DNA of 64,000 nt from an uncultured Gemmatimonadota bacterium (GCA_903882745.1 CAIRYG010000014.1:1-64000); one strand, 5' to 3'. Shown: positions 31,705 to 40,454, counted from the first letter of the stretch. The notes: a model not told the origin generated them from the sequence alone. Numbers and translations: made by a program.

Positions 31705-32898
31705 ATGTCGGTTCGCCGCCCCTGGATCATTGCCGGGACCCTCGCCGCAGTCACGATTGCGCTTGGCGTCGCTCAGAACTCCCTGTCCGCCGCCCTCCGT
31801 CAACAAACGGTGCAGGCGCCGGCCTTCGAAGTGGACCCGGTGTGGCCCAAGCCGCTCCCGAACCACTGGATCCTCGGCTCCACGATCGGCGTGGGGGTCG
31901 ACTCGCGCGATCACGTGTTCATCATCCATCGCGGCGACTCCACGCTCAACATGCGCACCGAGGCCGGACTCGATACCGACCCCAAGACGAGCGAATGCTG
32001 CGGTTCCGCGCCGCCGGTCCTTGAGTTCGATCCCGAAGGGAATCTCGTGAACTCCTGGGGCTGGCAGCCGGGGCAGGGCGAGGGCTTCAAGTGGCCCGCC
32101 TCGAACCACGGCATCTCGATCGATCCGGCCGGCAACATCTGGATCGGCGGCAACGGCACGGGTGACAGCCATATCCTGAAGTTCACGCACGAAGGGAAGT
32201 TCCTGCAGCAGATCGGCGTGCCGGGACGCGCGCCGAACAGCAACAGCAAGGACGCCTTCGGCCGCGTCGCCAAGATCACCTTCGACCCCAAGGCCAACGA
32301 GGCCTACGTCGCCGACGGCTACGGGAACAAGCGCGTCGCGGTGCTCGACGTGACCACCGGCGCCATCAAGCGCTTCTGGGGTGCCTACGGCAATATCCCC
32401 TCCGACTCCAACCTCGGCCGCTACAATCCTGCAGCCCCGCTGGCGCAGCAGTTCCGGAATCCGGTGCACTGCGCCGAGCCGAGCACTGATGGGCTCGTGT
32501 ATGTGTGCGACCGCCCGAACGACCGTATTCAGGTGTTCACCAAGGACGGGAAGTTCGTCAAGGAACAGCAGTACGTGCCGGCCACGCTCGGCGACGGCTC
32601 GGTGTGGGACATCGCCTTCAGCAAGGACGCCGCGCAGAAGTACATCTTCCTCGCGGACGGCAAGAACGAGCGCGTGTACGTGATCGACCGCCAGTCGCTG
32701 ACGGTCCTCACGCAATTCGGCGACGGCGGCCGTCAGCCCGGACAGTTCTTCGCGGTGCACAGCATCGCCACGGACAGCAAGGGCAATCTCTACACCACCG
32801 AGACGTACGAGGGAAAGCGCCTGCAGAAGTTCGCGTATAAGGGGATGAAGGCGGTCGCCAAGAACCAGGGCGTCGTCTGGCCGGGGCGCTATAAGTGA
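31705..32898 (+). CDS. Exported NHL-repeat beta-propeller protein (amidating-lyase-like), second copy
   Basis: Secreted NHL propeller of 397 residues. A signal peptide (MSVRRPWIIAGTLAAVTIAL) is followed by FEVDPVWPKPLPNHWILG and GIGVDSRDHVF-type blades, SNHGISIDPAGNIWIGGNG, VHCAEPSTDGLVYVCDRPND and SIATDSKGNLYTTETYEGKR. It resembles the 24647 protein in family but is not a tandem copy. Homologues with this N-terminus often accompany quinoproteins. GAGGAG precedes ATG 31705. The stop overlaps the XdhC start (GTGA), so the propeller, XdhC and the pterin dehydratase-like protein form one coupled rightward operon. The substrate is unknown. Confidence 0.85.
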   Translation: MSVRRPWIIAGTLAAVTIALGVAQNSLSAALRQQTVQAPAFEVDPVWPKPLPNHWILGSTIGVGVDSRDHVFIIHRGDSTLNMRTEAGLDTDPKTSECCGSAPPVLEFDPEGNLVNSWGWQPGQGEGFKWPASNHGISIDPAGNIWIGGNGTGDSHILKFTHEGKFLQQIGVPGRAPNSNSKDAFGRVAKITFDPKANEAYVADGYGNKRVAVLDVTTGAIKRFWGAYGNIPSDSNLGRYNPAAPLAQQFRNPVHCAEPSTDGLVYVCDRPNDRIQVFTKDGKFVKEQQYVPATLGDGSVWDIAFSKDAAQKYIFLADGKNERVYVIDRQSLTVLTQFGDGGRQPGQFFAVHSIATDSKGNLYTTETYEGKRLQKFAYKGMKAVAKNQGVVWPGRYK

Positions 32899-33905
32899 GT
32901 CTGGCGGCCATCCTCGCGGAGTGCGCGCGCCTCGCCGCTGGCGGCGGGGCGGGGGCGCTCGCGTCGGTGGCCAAGCGTCACGGCTCACTCCCAATGAGTG
33001 CCACCGCCAAGATGCTCGTGACCGCTGGCGGTGCGCGTATGGGCACCGTGGGCGGTGGCTGTCTTGAAGCGGAGATTATTGAGCGCGCCTTCGATGTGAT
33101 TGAGCGGCGCGTGCCGGCGCAGTCCAAGCATTCGCTCAATGCCGAACTTGCGGGCGACTACGGACTCACCTGCGGCGGTACGGCGGAGATGTTCATTGAA
33201 CCGGTGTATCCCGATCCGGTGCTCGCGGCGGCGTATGCCGAAGCGGCGGCGGTTGTCGCGCGCGGTGAGCGCTGTGTGATGGTGACGGGTCTTGATTGGA
33301 CTGACGGCCCGATGAAATCCGTCAACGTGCCAGAGCCCGGCGGCGCTGAGCTGCCGCTGCTCACGGACGTGGCACTCACGGAACCGCTCTCTGGCAAGCC
33401 GCGCGTTGTGATCTTTGGTGGCGGCCATGTGGGTGCGCGCATCGCCGAGGCGGCCGCGTTCGCTGGGTGGCGCGCGACTGTGGTGGATGATCGTCCCGAC
33501 TTTGCCGATCCCGCGCGCCTACCCTTTGCCGAACGCGCGATAACCTGCGACTTCCACGACGTCACCAGCGCCGTATTGCTCGATGCCGACACCTATGCGG
33601 TGATTGCCACGCGCGGGCATCAGCATGACGTGGAGCTCGCCGCGCAGTTGGCGCCGCTGTCGCTGCGCTATCTGGGCATGCTGGGGAGTCGCCGTAAGGT
33701 CGCGATGACGGCTGGCGTGTTGCGGTCGTGGTCCGTGTCTGAGGAGGCCATCGACCGCATGCATGCGCCAGTGGGCTTGTCGATCGGTGCCGACACGCCC
33801 GAGGAGATTGCGATTAGTGTGGTGGCGGAGATGATCGCCGTGCGGCGTGACGGATCGCGTCGCCGCGGCGGCGTGCAGATCGAAACCGCCGAGGTGTCGC
33901 CATGA
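32895..33905 (+). CDS. XdhC/CoxI family molybdenum-cofactor insertion protein
   Basis: XdhC-like chaperone of 336 residues. XdhC binds molybdenum cofactor, supports its sulfuration and inserts it into xanthine-dehydrogenase-type enzymes. The N-terminal domain has the region around MSATAKMLVTAGGARMGTVG, GGCLEAEIIERA and LTCGGTAEMFIEP. The C-terminal Rossmann domain has VVIFGGGHVGARIAEAAAF, VVDDRPDFADPARLPFA and SLRYLGMLGSRRK. The start is GTG 32895 inside the previous stop. The stop overlaps the next ATG. No molybdenum hydroxylase lies in the window, so the client enzyme must be encoded elsewhere. Confidence 0.92.
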   Translation: MSLAAILAECARLAAGGGAGALASVAKRHGSLPMSATAKMLVTAGGARMGTVGGGCLEAEIIERAFDVIERRVPAQSKHSLNAELAGDYGLTCGGTAEMFIEPVYPDPVLAAAYAEAAAVVARGERCVMVTGLDWTDGPMKSVNVPEPGGAELPLLTDVALTEPLSGKPRVVIFGGGHVGARIAEAAAFAGWRATVVDDRPDFADPARLPFAERAITCDFHDVTSAVLLDADTYAVIATRGHQHDVELAAQLAPLSLRYLGMLGSRRKVAMTAGVLRSWSVSEEAIDRMHAPVGLSIGADTPEEIAISVVAEMIAVRRDGSRRRGGVQIETAEVSP

Positions 33906-34189
33906 GACCGCCGGTGCTCTCTGACATTGAGCTTCGGCGTGAGCTCAGCACGCTGCACGGGTGGGCGCATCGTGGGGAGACGCTGACGAAGACATTTGTC
34001 TTCGGCGATTTCCCCGCGGGCATTCGGTGGGTCGCTCAAGTGGCAAATGTGGCCGAGATCATGCAGCATCATCCCGATCTCGATATCCGCTACACCAAGA
34101 TCACTGCGACGCTCAGCACGCATGACGTGAGCGGCATCACCGCGCTGGACGTGACGCTCGCGCGGGAAATGGAAACGCTCGCGGGATAG
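33902..34189 (+). CDS. Pterin-4a-carbinolamine dehydratase family protein
   Basis: DCoH/PhhB-family protein of 95 residues. It contains the family signature HHPDLDIRYTKITATLSTHD with catalytic His residues and the terminal ITALDVTLAREME. Classical members regenerate tetrahydropterin cofactor. Another branch is found next to molybdopterin genes, where a role in molybdopterin metabolism has been proposed. Here it is translationally coupled to XdhC (ATGA overlap), and no aromatic-amino-acid hydroxylase is near, which favours the molybdopterin-linked reading. That functional preference is inference from context. Confidence 0.9.
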   Translation: MRPPVLSDIELRRELSTLHGWAHRGETLTKTFVFGDFPAGIRWVAQVANVAEIMQHHPDLDIRYTKITATLSTHDVSGITALDVTLAREMETLAG

Positions 34190-34220
34190 TCCCCGCGAGC
34201 GTCGGTGGTGCAATGGAGCC

Positions 34221-34247
34221 GGGTGGTCGGGCATATGCCGACCACCC
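34221..34247. terminator. Bidirectional terminator hairpin
   Basis: GGGTGGTCGG (34221-34230) and CCGACCACCC (34238-34247) are perfect 10-bp arms with a 7-base loop. The structure sits exactly between the convergent pterin dehydratase and BI-1 genes. No T run follows. Confidence 0.7.
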
Positions 34248-34255
34248 GTTGTGCA

Positions 34256-34930
34256 TTAGTTCCGGCGACCGCCGCCCATCAGGTTCAGGATTGCCATGAA
34301 CATGTTGAGCAGGTCGAGGTAAATCTGTACGGCGGCCATCACGTAATCGTCGGGCCCGTACACGTTGCGCAGGCGCCAGGTATCGAAGATCAACAGGCCG
34401 CTGAACACGAGGACCGTGCCCGCGGAGATCCAGAGTCCGGCGGCCTGGCTCTGGAAGAAGAAGTTGAGCAGGCTCGTGGCGATCAGCACCCAGAGGCCAA
34501 TCGTGAAGAAGCTGCCCCACGCGCTGAAGTCGCGACGGCTCACAAAGGCATAGCCCGTGAGGACGCCGAAGGTGCTCAATGTCAGGATCGCCGCGTTCCC
34601 CGTGACGCCCGGGTTCGTGCGTTCCATCATGTAGATGACGGGAGCCATGGTCAGGCCCATCACGAACGAGAAGAGGCCGACCAGGACCACGTTCTGCGGG
34701 AATGCCGTGCGCGCGCGCATCGCCAAGAAGAGCGGCGCAAAGGTGCACAGCATGGTGATCCACGGATGCTGAATGACCGCGGCCATCATTTCCGGTTGTC
34801 CCAGTCCGAACCAGGTGCCCAGCACGGTCACGCAGACACTCGCGAAGACGAGCGCGTAGGTACGACGCACGAGCGTCGCGCGATCCGCGCCACTGCGAAC
34901 GACTCCGATGCTCTGATACGAATAGCCCAT
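34256..34930 (-). CDS. Bax inhibitor-1/YccA family membrane protein
   Basis: Seven-helix membrane protein of 224 residues of the TMBIM/BI-1 family, whose bacterial members (BsYetJ, YccA) conduct calcium or modulate FtsH. Family features are TYALVFASVCVTVLGTW in TM1, GLTMAPVIYMME in the middle, AILTLSTFGVLTGYAFVSRRD, and the C-terminal DTWRLRNVYGPDDYVMAAVQ and IYLDLLNMFMAILNLMGG segments with the Asp pair implicated in the pH-sensitive calcium gate. It is monocistronic, with a perfect -10 box upstream. Confidence 0.92.
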   Translation of the reverse strand: MGYSYQSIGVVRSGADRATLVRRTYALVFASVCVTVLGTWFGLGQPEMMAAVIQHPWITMLCTFAPLFLAMRARTAFPQNVVLVGLFSFVMGLTMAPVIYMMERTNPGVTGNAAILTLSTFGVLTGYAFVSRRDFSAWGSFFTIGLWVLIATSLLNFFFQSQAAGLWISAGTVLVFSGLLIFDTWRLRNVYGPDDYVMAAVQIYLDLLNMFMAILNLMGGGRRN

Positions 34931-34959
34931 GAAATCCGAATCTCCGAAGAGGATACTGT

Positions 34960-34965
34960 ATTATA
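34960..34965 (-). promoter_or_regulatory. Perfect -10 box upstream of the BI-1 gene
   Basis: On the minus strand the sequence reads TATAAT, 29 bp upstream of the start codon, predicting a ~22-nt leader. The -35 region is weak. The rest of this 131-bp gap toward the helicase gene shows no other clear signal. Confidence 0.5.
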
Positions 34966-35061
34966 AACCGTTTGGCGATCGAGAGGTTCCGAGGCCAGCC
35001 ACCATGTTGCCTTCGTATCTGTTCCCTACGGAAGCCGGAAGGGCTGGGTTTCACCCGTCGG

Positions 35062-37233
35062 TCACTCCGCCGTCCGCCGCGGGGAGATGAGGAGCAGCGC
35101 GATGGGTCGGTGTCCGGACGTGTGGGTCGGAGGTCCCCCCCGCGTTGTCTCGCGACGCGGCGTGGCGAGCGCGGCCAGCGCCGCGCTCGTGCGCGCGAGC
35201 CACTGGAGGTCATGCGCCACGGGCTCCTGTAGCACCCGCTCAAGGACGGGCTCGACGCCAGCCGCGGGCGCCTGGCGTAGTGCGAGGCGAAGCTGCGCGA
35301 TCGCCGCCGCCGCTGCCCCCTGCGCCGCGACGGGCGTGCGCGGCAGGACATCCATGGCACGCCGCATCAGGCGTCGGCGCAGGGCCGTGCGCGGTCCGCT
35401 GGCGTCAAGCGCGGCGAGAGCGCCTCGATGTTGAAGCAACCGCGTGAGCGCACGGAGCACGTCAGCGATTTGACGGGGCGACACGCTGACGCGCGCCGGC
35501 ACGATCGGGACCGACACGCCAGCGACGATGCGAACCAGGCGCGCGGGATCCGTTGTCAATGTGACAGTACGGGCGAAGCGGGTACCGCCAACCAGCACCC
35601 GTTCGCCTGCGCTTTCGACGACTGCGAGGAATCCCGTGGCCATTCCCTGTACGCTCCCGATCACGAGGTGGCTCGCCCCATCGGCTAGTGCAGCGGAGTT
35701 CGATGGCCAGCACCCCACGAGCTCGCGCAACCGTTCCCGTGCGTCGCTCGCCGCTGTTGCGCGTGCTCCCGCGCGTGCCTTTTCCTTGTGCCGCCGCTGC
35801 ATTCCCATTGTGCGCGCGACCTCGCGCGACTGCGCTACGACGTACTCGAACACCGTGGTCTGTTCCGACCCCATCCGCGCCACGCGTCCCGTGCGCTGTC
35901 GGACTCGGGCGGGTGTCCAGGGGAGATCGAAGTGCACCACCACACCAGCACCCTGCAGATTTACTCCTTCACTGAGCACGTCGGTGGTCAGCACAAGGTG
36001 CACGCGATCATGCGACGGACGTCGCGCGGCCCCGCCAGGCGCGAGCGCGGCAATCACATCGGCCCGCGCCCGCCGTCCGTCCGCCGAATGCGCGCCATCG
36101 GCCGTAAGCAGCACCACATGCGGCTCCCCCCGCAGTTCGCGATACAGCGCGCGCACGGTCGCGGCGTGCTGGGCAAAGGCGATAATCGGCACGTCCGGAT
36201 GCGCGCGGAGCACGCCACGCAACAGCGCGGCGCGTCCAGCGGTGTCGCGCCCCTCCACCGCGCGTGCCCGCTCGATGAGTGCCCGCACCGCCTCGCAATG
36301 CGCGCGGAGCGTCTCGTGCCACTGGTGGGTATCGGCGCGTGGTGGGTCGAGCGCGAAGCGGAGTTGCACGGTGTCGTCGCCGACCAGCCAACGACGAAGT
36401 TCCGCCGCGTTCGGCCACTCTCCTTGGGCCAACGCCGCAGCGAGCGCTTCGCCGCGCTGCAATCGACGGCGCAGTGCGGCACCGAGCGCAGCGACGCTCG
36501 AGCCGCGCGCGTGCAGGAGGCCCATCGCCACCAGCGGTCCTGCGGTCCCACCCTCCTGTAGCGGAACCGCTGCCGGCAGCGCACGAATCTCACGCTCGAG
36601 AGTCGGCGTTCGCGGCACCACCAGCGGGGGCGCGGTCACGATGGTCGGTAACCGCGCGCTCGACAGCTGCCGCCGAACGATGCACCGCGACAACATCTCC
36701 GCGTCCAGTCGTGCCGCCGACCCGAGAAAGAGCGCCAGTAACTCCTCCAGTTCGGTCAGACGATTCCGGACGGGCGTCGCCGAAAGCAGCAGAACGGCAC
36801 GACCCGCGCAGGCCGCGGCGATCGCCTGACGCCGCGCCGTTCCCTGCGCTCCGACGTGCTGGGCTTCGTCAATGATCACGAGATCCGCGTCGCACTGCGG
36901 AGGCGACCGCCGACTCATGCGCTCGAGCGACACGAAGGTGGCCGGCACCTGCGCGAGCTGGCGACTTCGTGCCCAGGGGTCACGAACAGCTGCGGGAGCG
37001 AACACCACCGGGCGTGCAAACTCGCGGGCAACGGCCAGCGCGACGAATGTCTTCCCCATTCCGGGATCGTCGGCGAGGAGTGCGCCGCCATATCGACGAA
37101 CCGCCGCGAGCAGGCGACGCACGGCATCCGACTGATGCGCATGGAGCGTGATGGCGCCGAGTGGGGGTGGCGCGCTCTCCGTCTCACCGAGCACGGCGCG
37201 TCGGATGAGGGCCGTCGCTAGCTGTGTGTCCAC
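35062..37233 (-). CDS. SNF2-like superfamily 2 helicase (partner of N6-MTase)
   Basis: DNA translocase/helicase of 723 residues. Motifs in order: HAHQSDAVRRLL near residue 32, Walker A LLADDPGMGKTFVALA near residue 52, VIIDEAQHVG (DEAQ) near residue 117, LLSATPVRNRLTELEELLAL (motif III) near residue 148, LTTDVLSEGVNLQGAGVVVH (motif V) near residue 415 and QRTGRVARMGSEQT (motif VI) near residue 448. The remaining ~260 residues are helical and not recognisable. No nuclease motif is evident. The start is GTG 37233, overlapping the methyltransferase end by 16 bp, so the two proteins are translationally coupled. The set resembles the helicase plus adenine-methylase pairs of phage-defence systems, but none of the usual additional subunits is present. 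Confidence 0.85.
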   Translation of the reverse strand: MDTQLATALIRRAVLGETESAPPPLGAITLHAHQSDAVRRLLAAVRRYGGALLADDPGMGKTFVALAVAREFARPVVFAPAAVRDPWARSRQLAQVPATFVSLERMSRRSPPQCDADLVIIDEAQHVGAQGTARRQAIAAACAGRAVLLLSATPVRNRLTELEELLALFLGSAARLDAEMLSRCIVRRQLSSARLPTIVTAPPLVVPRTPTLEREIRALPAAVPLQEGGTAGPLVAMGLLHARGSSVAALGAALRRRLQRGEALAAALAQGEWPNAAELRRWLVGDDTVQLRFALDPPRADTHQWHETLRAHCEAVRALIERARAVEGRDTAGRAALLRGVLRAHPDVPIIAFAQHAATVRALYRELRGEPHVVLLTADGAHSADGRRARADVIAALAPGGAARRPSHDRVHLVLTTDVLSEGVNLQGAGVVVHFDLPWTPARVRQRTGRVARMGSEQTTVFEYVVAQSREVARTMGMQRRHKEKARAGARATAASDARERLRELVGCWPSNSAALADGASHLVIGSVQGMATGFLAVVESAGERVLVGGTRFARTVTLTTDPARLVRIVAGVSVPIVPARVSVSPRQIADVLRALTRLLQHRGALAALDASGPRTALRRRLMRRAMDVLPRTPVAAQGAAAAAIAQLRLALRQAPAAGVEPVLERVLQEPVAHDLQWLARTSAALAALATPRRETTRGGPPTHTSGHRPIALLLISPRRTAE

Positions 37234-40200
37234 GTGAGCAGCGCCGCGGCATCGCGCGGCCGAAGGTGATAACTGGCGAGCACGGCCGCGGTGTGCGTCG
37301 CGGCATCCGGCGGCGAGCCCGCGGCCGCGGCGCGACCAATCGGCGCGAGCCGGTCCACCGCGCGTCCCCAGTCGCGTGGAATCGGGAGCCGCGCGACGGT
37401 CCAGCCAAGAAAGCGGTGATAGCCGCCGCGCGCCGGTTCGGCGATCATGGTGAGCCAGGCAATAATCGGCGGCGCGTTGAGCAGCACCGCGAGCGCATGC
37501 GCGTCATCGTCGCTCGGCGCAAGAATCGCATAACAACTGTTGAGCGGCACAGCCGGATTCCCGCGCTCAAGCACCACCGCGCGCGGCGTCCGACCGATGT
37601 CACCCCAGACGACACGTGGGAGGTCGGTGCGAGCCGCGTCGGTGCGGAAGAGTTGCCACCAGGCGCCGCGACCCTGTGCGTCAGTCCGCGCGCTGAGTCG
37701 ACGGGACCACGGCCGAAGCCATTCGTGCGCGCCAGCGGGGAGTCGATCGAGCGGTGCTCCCAAGGCGTCGTGCGTCCAGATGATCCGCTCGTCATTCGGC
37801 GGGCGATGCCAGGCCTGCAGCCCTTCGCCACGGAGCACCGGCCTTAGCACGCGCTGTTCAATGGCGCCTGTGGTATCGTTGGCTGCCACACGACACACGT
37901 CGTCGGAGCACGGTGGGTCCCCACTTGATCGCTGTTCGAGCGCCTGGTCGAGCGCCTGGTCGAGCGCCTGCACGAGAAAGGCATCGTTACACCCGGTCTT
38001 CACCCCCAAGAGGGGACGTCCTAAAACCGTTGACGACAGCGGCTCCCCCGCCCCTGCGAGTCGCTCGAAGTCGCGGCGCACATCCGGCGGAACGAGCGCC
38101 CAGGGGGCTCCGGGGGTGCCCTCAATCGGGAGATCGTCGGTGCGCGACTCCCACGCCAAGAGGCGATCCCGTCGTGCCACACCAACACGTACCGTCCCAT
38201 CCTGCGCGGCGTCCTTGGTGCGAGTCGCAACCACGAGCGAGGGATACACCACCGCGTCGAAGGTGGAGGGACCCTCGCTCCAATCGGCGATCTCGCGCAG
38301 CGTTGCTTCTTCAGCAAGCAGCTGCCGCACCCCACCTCCAGCAAGCGCACGCCACAGCTTGGCGGGAACCAGCAGTGCGAGTGTCCCCGTCGGCCGAAGC
38401 AGCGCCAGCGAGCGCTCAATAAAAAGCGCGGACAGATCGGCTTGCGCAGCGAATCCTCGCCCCGCTCCAGTCGCGTCGGCCCCCGCAGCCCACGCGGCGT
38501 CACGCATCACGCGATAGCGGGCGCGCAGGTCGGTACGGTCTGCGGGCGCAATATGATGCAGCCGCACCCACGGAGGATTCCCGATAATCGCGTCAAACCC
38601 ACCCCGGGCCGCTACATCAGGAAAGTGGCTCCCGAACGCGAACGGAAGGCTGCCGCCGCTCCGCAGGACTGCGAGTCGTCGACGCGCCTCCCGTACCGCG
38701 CCGCGCAACTCGGCGAGCCGGCGAAGCTGTGCCGCCGTTGCTGTGGTCCGATCCAAAAAGAGGTCGCGGGATCGGAGCGCGCAGAGCATGTCACGCCGCC
38801 GCGAGACGGCCAAATCCAGCGCGCGCGTCGCCAGCGCAATCGCGGCCGTACGCTCCTCGCGGTCGATGGCGCGGGCGAGCGTCCGTTTGCGAACGCCAGT
38901 CGCGCGCGTGTACCGGCCGCGTAATCGCTCGAGCGCTATGCCCCCCGTGCGCGGCGCCTCATCAAAGGCCGTCCCTGCGAGCGCGTCGCCGACGCGAATG
39001 TTGCGGTCCAAGTTCGGTAACGGCATCACGCGCGACGGGTCCGACTCTTCCGCATCAATCACCACCGACAACCAGAGCCGTAGCTCACAGAGCCACACCG
39101 CGGTGGGGTTAATATCCACCCCAAAAATCGACGTGGTCAGCACATCACGCCGTCGCAGCGAGAGCGAGCGACGATCGCCGGCAGCGCCCGACAGCGCGGC
39201 CAAGCGTTCAAGAGCGTGCACAAGAAATGCTCCCGATCCGCAAGAAGGGTCAAGGATGCGCACCGCGCGCACCGCATCGGCCAAGCGCCGAGCGTCGCGC
39301 GCCCTGACGCGTTCGCCGGCCTCCGCGGCGCGTACCACACGTTCCTCAGCACCAAAACGCGCAAGCGCGGCCTCGAGCCCCGCACCGGCCACGCGATGCA
39401 GCAACTCGTGCGGTGTGTAAAACGCGCCTGCGGCCCGTCGCTCATCGCGCGCCATAAGCGACTCGAAGGCCCGCCCCAACATCTCAGGATCCACCGCAGC
39501 CTCTGACCATCCCGCCTGCTCCTCATGCGCCGTCAGTCGGTAACGACCCAACAACGACAGCATCAGCTCGGCGAGCGCATCATCCGCCAGCACGACGTGC
39601 CGCGCCCGCCGCTCAATAGGAGTCCGCGCAAAGAGTCCGCCATTGAGGAAGGGAATGCGCCCGAGCGCGCGGGCTGCCGCGGACCGATTCGACGCCGGCG
39701 TATTGAGCGTGCCAAAGAACAACGGTTCCAGAAAGCAACGATGCAACCCACCTCCACCCTCGAGTTGATGCATCGCGCGATGACGCAGATACTCGCGGTC
39801 CTCGTCGAGCCAGCCCTTCGCTTGCAGAAACGAGAGAAAAAGAACGCGCGTGGTGTTCAGCAGTGCGAGTTCGTGACGAACCGAATCGGGTGCTTGCCCG
39901 CGTGCCGTCGCCGCGAGGTCGAGCACACTGCGCTCAAGCTCACGATAGAAACGCCGCGTGAGATGATCACGCCCCAGCACCTCCGCCCAGCGGTGATGCA
40001 CCAGCACGTCGGGTCCTCGGCGCGCACTATGCACCGCCGCGAGTGTTTCCGCATCGCTCGGCAGCACACGATCTGGCTCAATGCGTAAAACCGGGACGCG
40101 TGGAGACGCCGACGGAGCGGCAAGCACCACCGCGCGCGTGTCGCGCGTGACCACCACGACCAGCCAGAGCAGATGGGGGGCACGCAGTGCGACCGTGCGG

Positions 40201-40445
40201 CAGAGTGCCGCGAGCTCTGCGCGCGTCCAATCGCCCAGTGCGGCGTCGATCGCCAGAAAGCGCAGCGTCCCGGCACCGGCGGCTACTGCGGCGCGGCGCA
40301 CGCGGGCATCAAGACCGAGGTGACGCCGGCCCGCGGCGTCTAGCGGGAGCGGTTCGTCAAAATCGAGCAGCGTCGCGATGCCGAGGACATCGCGGTACGC
40401 GTGGAGTCGCTGGAGCTGGTCGGCGAAGTCACGAAGTGTAGGCAC
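37218..40445 (-). CDS. N6-adenine DNA methyltransferase, Eco57I/PglX-like (putative R-M or defence methylase)
   Basis: Large methyltransferase of 1075 residues. Residues 1-330 are an N-terminal region of uncertain fold. The bundle before the catalytic core contains GAFYTPHELLHRV near residue 342. The SAM motif ILDPSCGSGAFLVHALER is near residue 397, GVDINPTAVWLCELRLW near residue 440, and the adenine-N6 catalytic FDAIIGNPPWVRL near residue 620. A specificity-like C-terminal region begins with LLGVKTGCNDAFLV near residue 820, as in type IIG and PglX enzymes. A 12-bp repeat adds Ala-Leu-Asp-Gln units to it. The start is GTG 40445 (no ATG fits), within an 18-bp palindrome. No PD-ExK nuclease motif is obvious, so whether it cuts DNA is open. 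It is followed at -16 bp by the helicase. Confidence 0.88.
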   Translation of the reverse strand: MPTLRDFADQLQRLHAYRDVLGIATLLDFDEPLPLDAAGRRHLGLDARVRRAAVAAGAGTLRFLAIDAALGDWTRAELAALCRTVALRAPHLLWLVVVVTRDTRAVVLAAPSASPRVPVLRIEPDRVLPSDAETLAAVHSARRGPDVLVHHRWAEVLGRDHLTRRFYRELERSVLDLAATARGQAPDSVRHELALLNTTRVLFLSFLQAKGWLDEDREYLRHRAMHQLEGGGGLHRCFLEPLFFGTLNTPASNRSAAARALGRIPFLNGGLFARTPIERRARHVVLADDALAELMLSLLGRYRLTAHEEQAGWSEAAVDPEMLGRAFESLMARDERRAAGAFYTPHELLHRVAGAGLEAALARFGAEERVVRAAEAGERVRARDARRLADAVRAVRILDPSCGSGAFLVHALERLAALSGAAGDRRSLSLRRRDVLTTSIFGVDINPTAVWLCELRLWLSVVIDAEESDPSRVMPLPNLDRNIRVGDALAGTAFDEAPRTGGIALERLRGRYTRATGVRKRTLARAIDREERTAAIALATRALDLAVSRRRDMLCALRSRDLFLDRTTATAAQLRRLAELRGAVREARRRLAVLRSGGSLPFAFGSHFPDVAARGGFDAIIGNPPWVRLHHIAPADRTDLRARYRVMRDAAWAAGADATGAGRGFAAQADLSALFIERSLALLRPTGTLALLVPAKLWRALAGGGVRQLLAEEATLREIADWSEGPSTFDAVVYPSLVVATRTKDAAQDGTVRVGVARRDRLLAWESRTDDLPIEGTPGAPWALVPPDVRRDFERLAGAGEPLSSTVLGRPLLGVKTGCNDAFLVQALDQALDQALEQRSSGDPPCSDDVCRVAANDTTGAIEQRVLRPVLRGEGLQAWHRPPNDERIIWTHDALGAPLDRLPAGAHEWLRPWSRRLSARTDAQGRGAWWQLFRTDAARTDLPRVVWGDIGRTPRAVVLERGNPAVPLNSCYAILAPSDDDAHALAVLLNAPPIIAWLTMIAEPARGGYHRFLGWTVARLPIPRDWGRAVDRLAPIGRAAAAGSPPDAATHTAAVLASYHLRPRDAAALLTWTHS
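37936..37971. repeat. 12-bp tandem repeat in the methyltransferase gene
   Basis: TCGAGCGCCTGG occurs twice perfectly and a third time with a changed last base. On the minus strand it encodes ALDQALDQALEQ next to the GVKTGCNDAFLVQ motif. It could vary in unit number without breaking the frame. Confidence 0.9.
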
Positions 40446-40454
40446 ATGCCTACA
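40437..40454. promoter_or_regulatory. 18-bp palindrome over the methyltransferase start codon
   Basis: TGTAGGCA-CA-TGCCTACA is a perfect inverted repeat with a 2-bp centre. It includes the GTG start codon (40443-40445) of the methyltransferase gene. Its position fits an operator or translational control site for timing methylase/helicase expression. The binding protein is unknown. The rest of the 91-bp gap up to the HAD gene shows nothing distinctive. Confidence 0.6.

Noticed and set aside
35062-40445. Assignment of the methylase-helicase pair to DISARM or BREX
   Set aside because: None of the core partners of either system is present within the neighbouring genes, so a family name would overstate the evidence.
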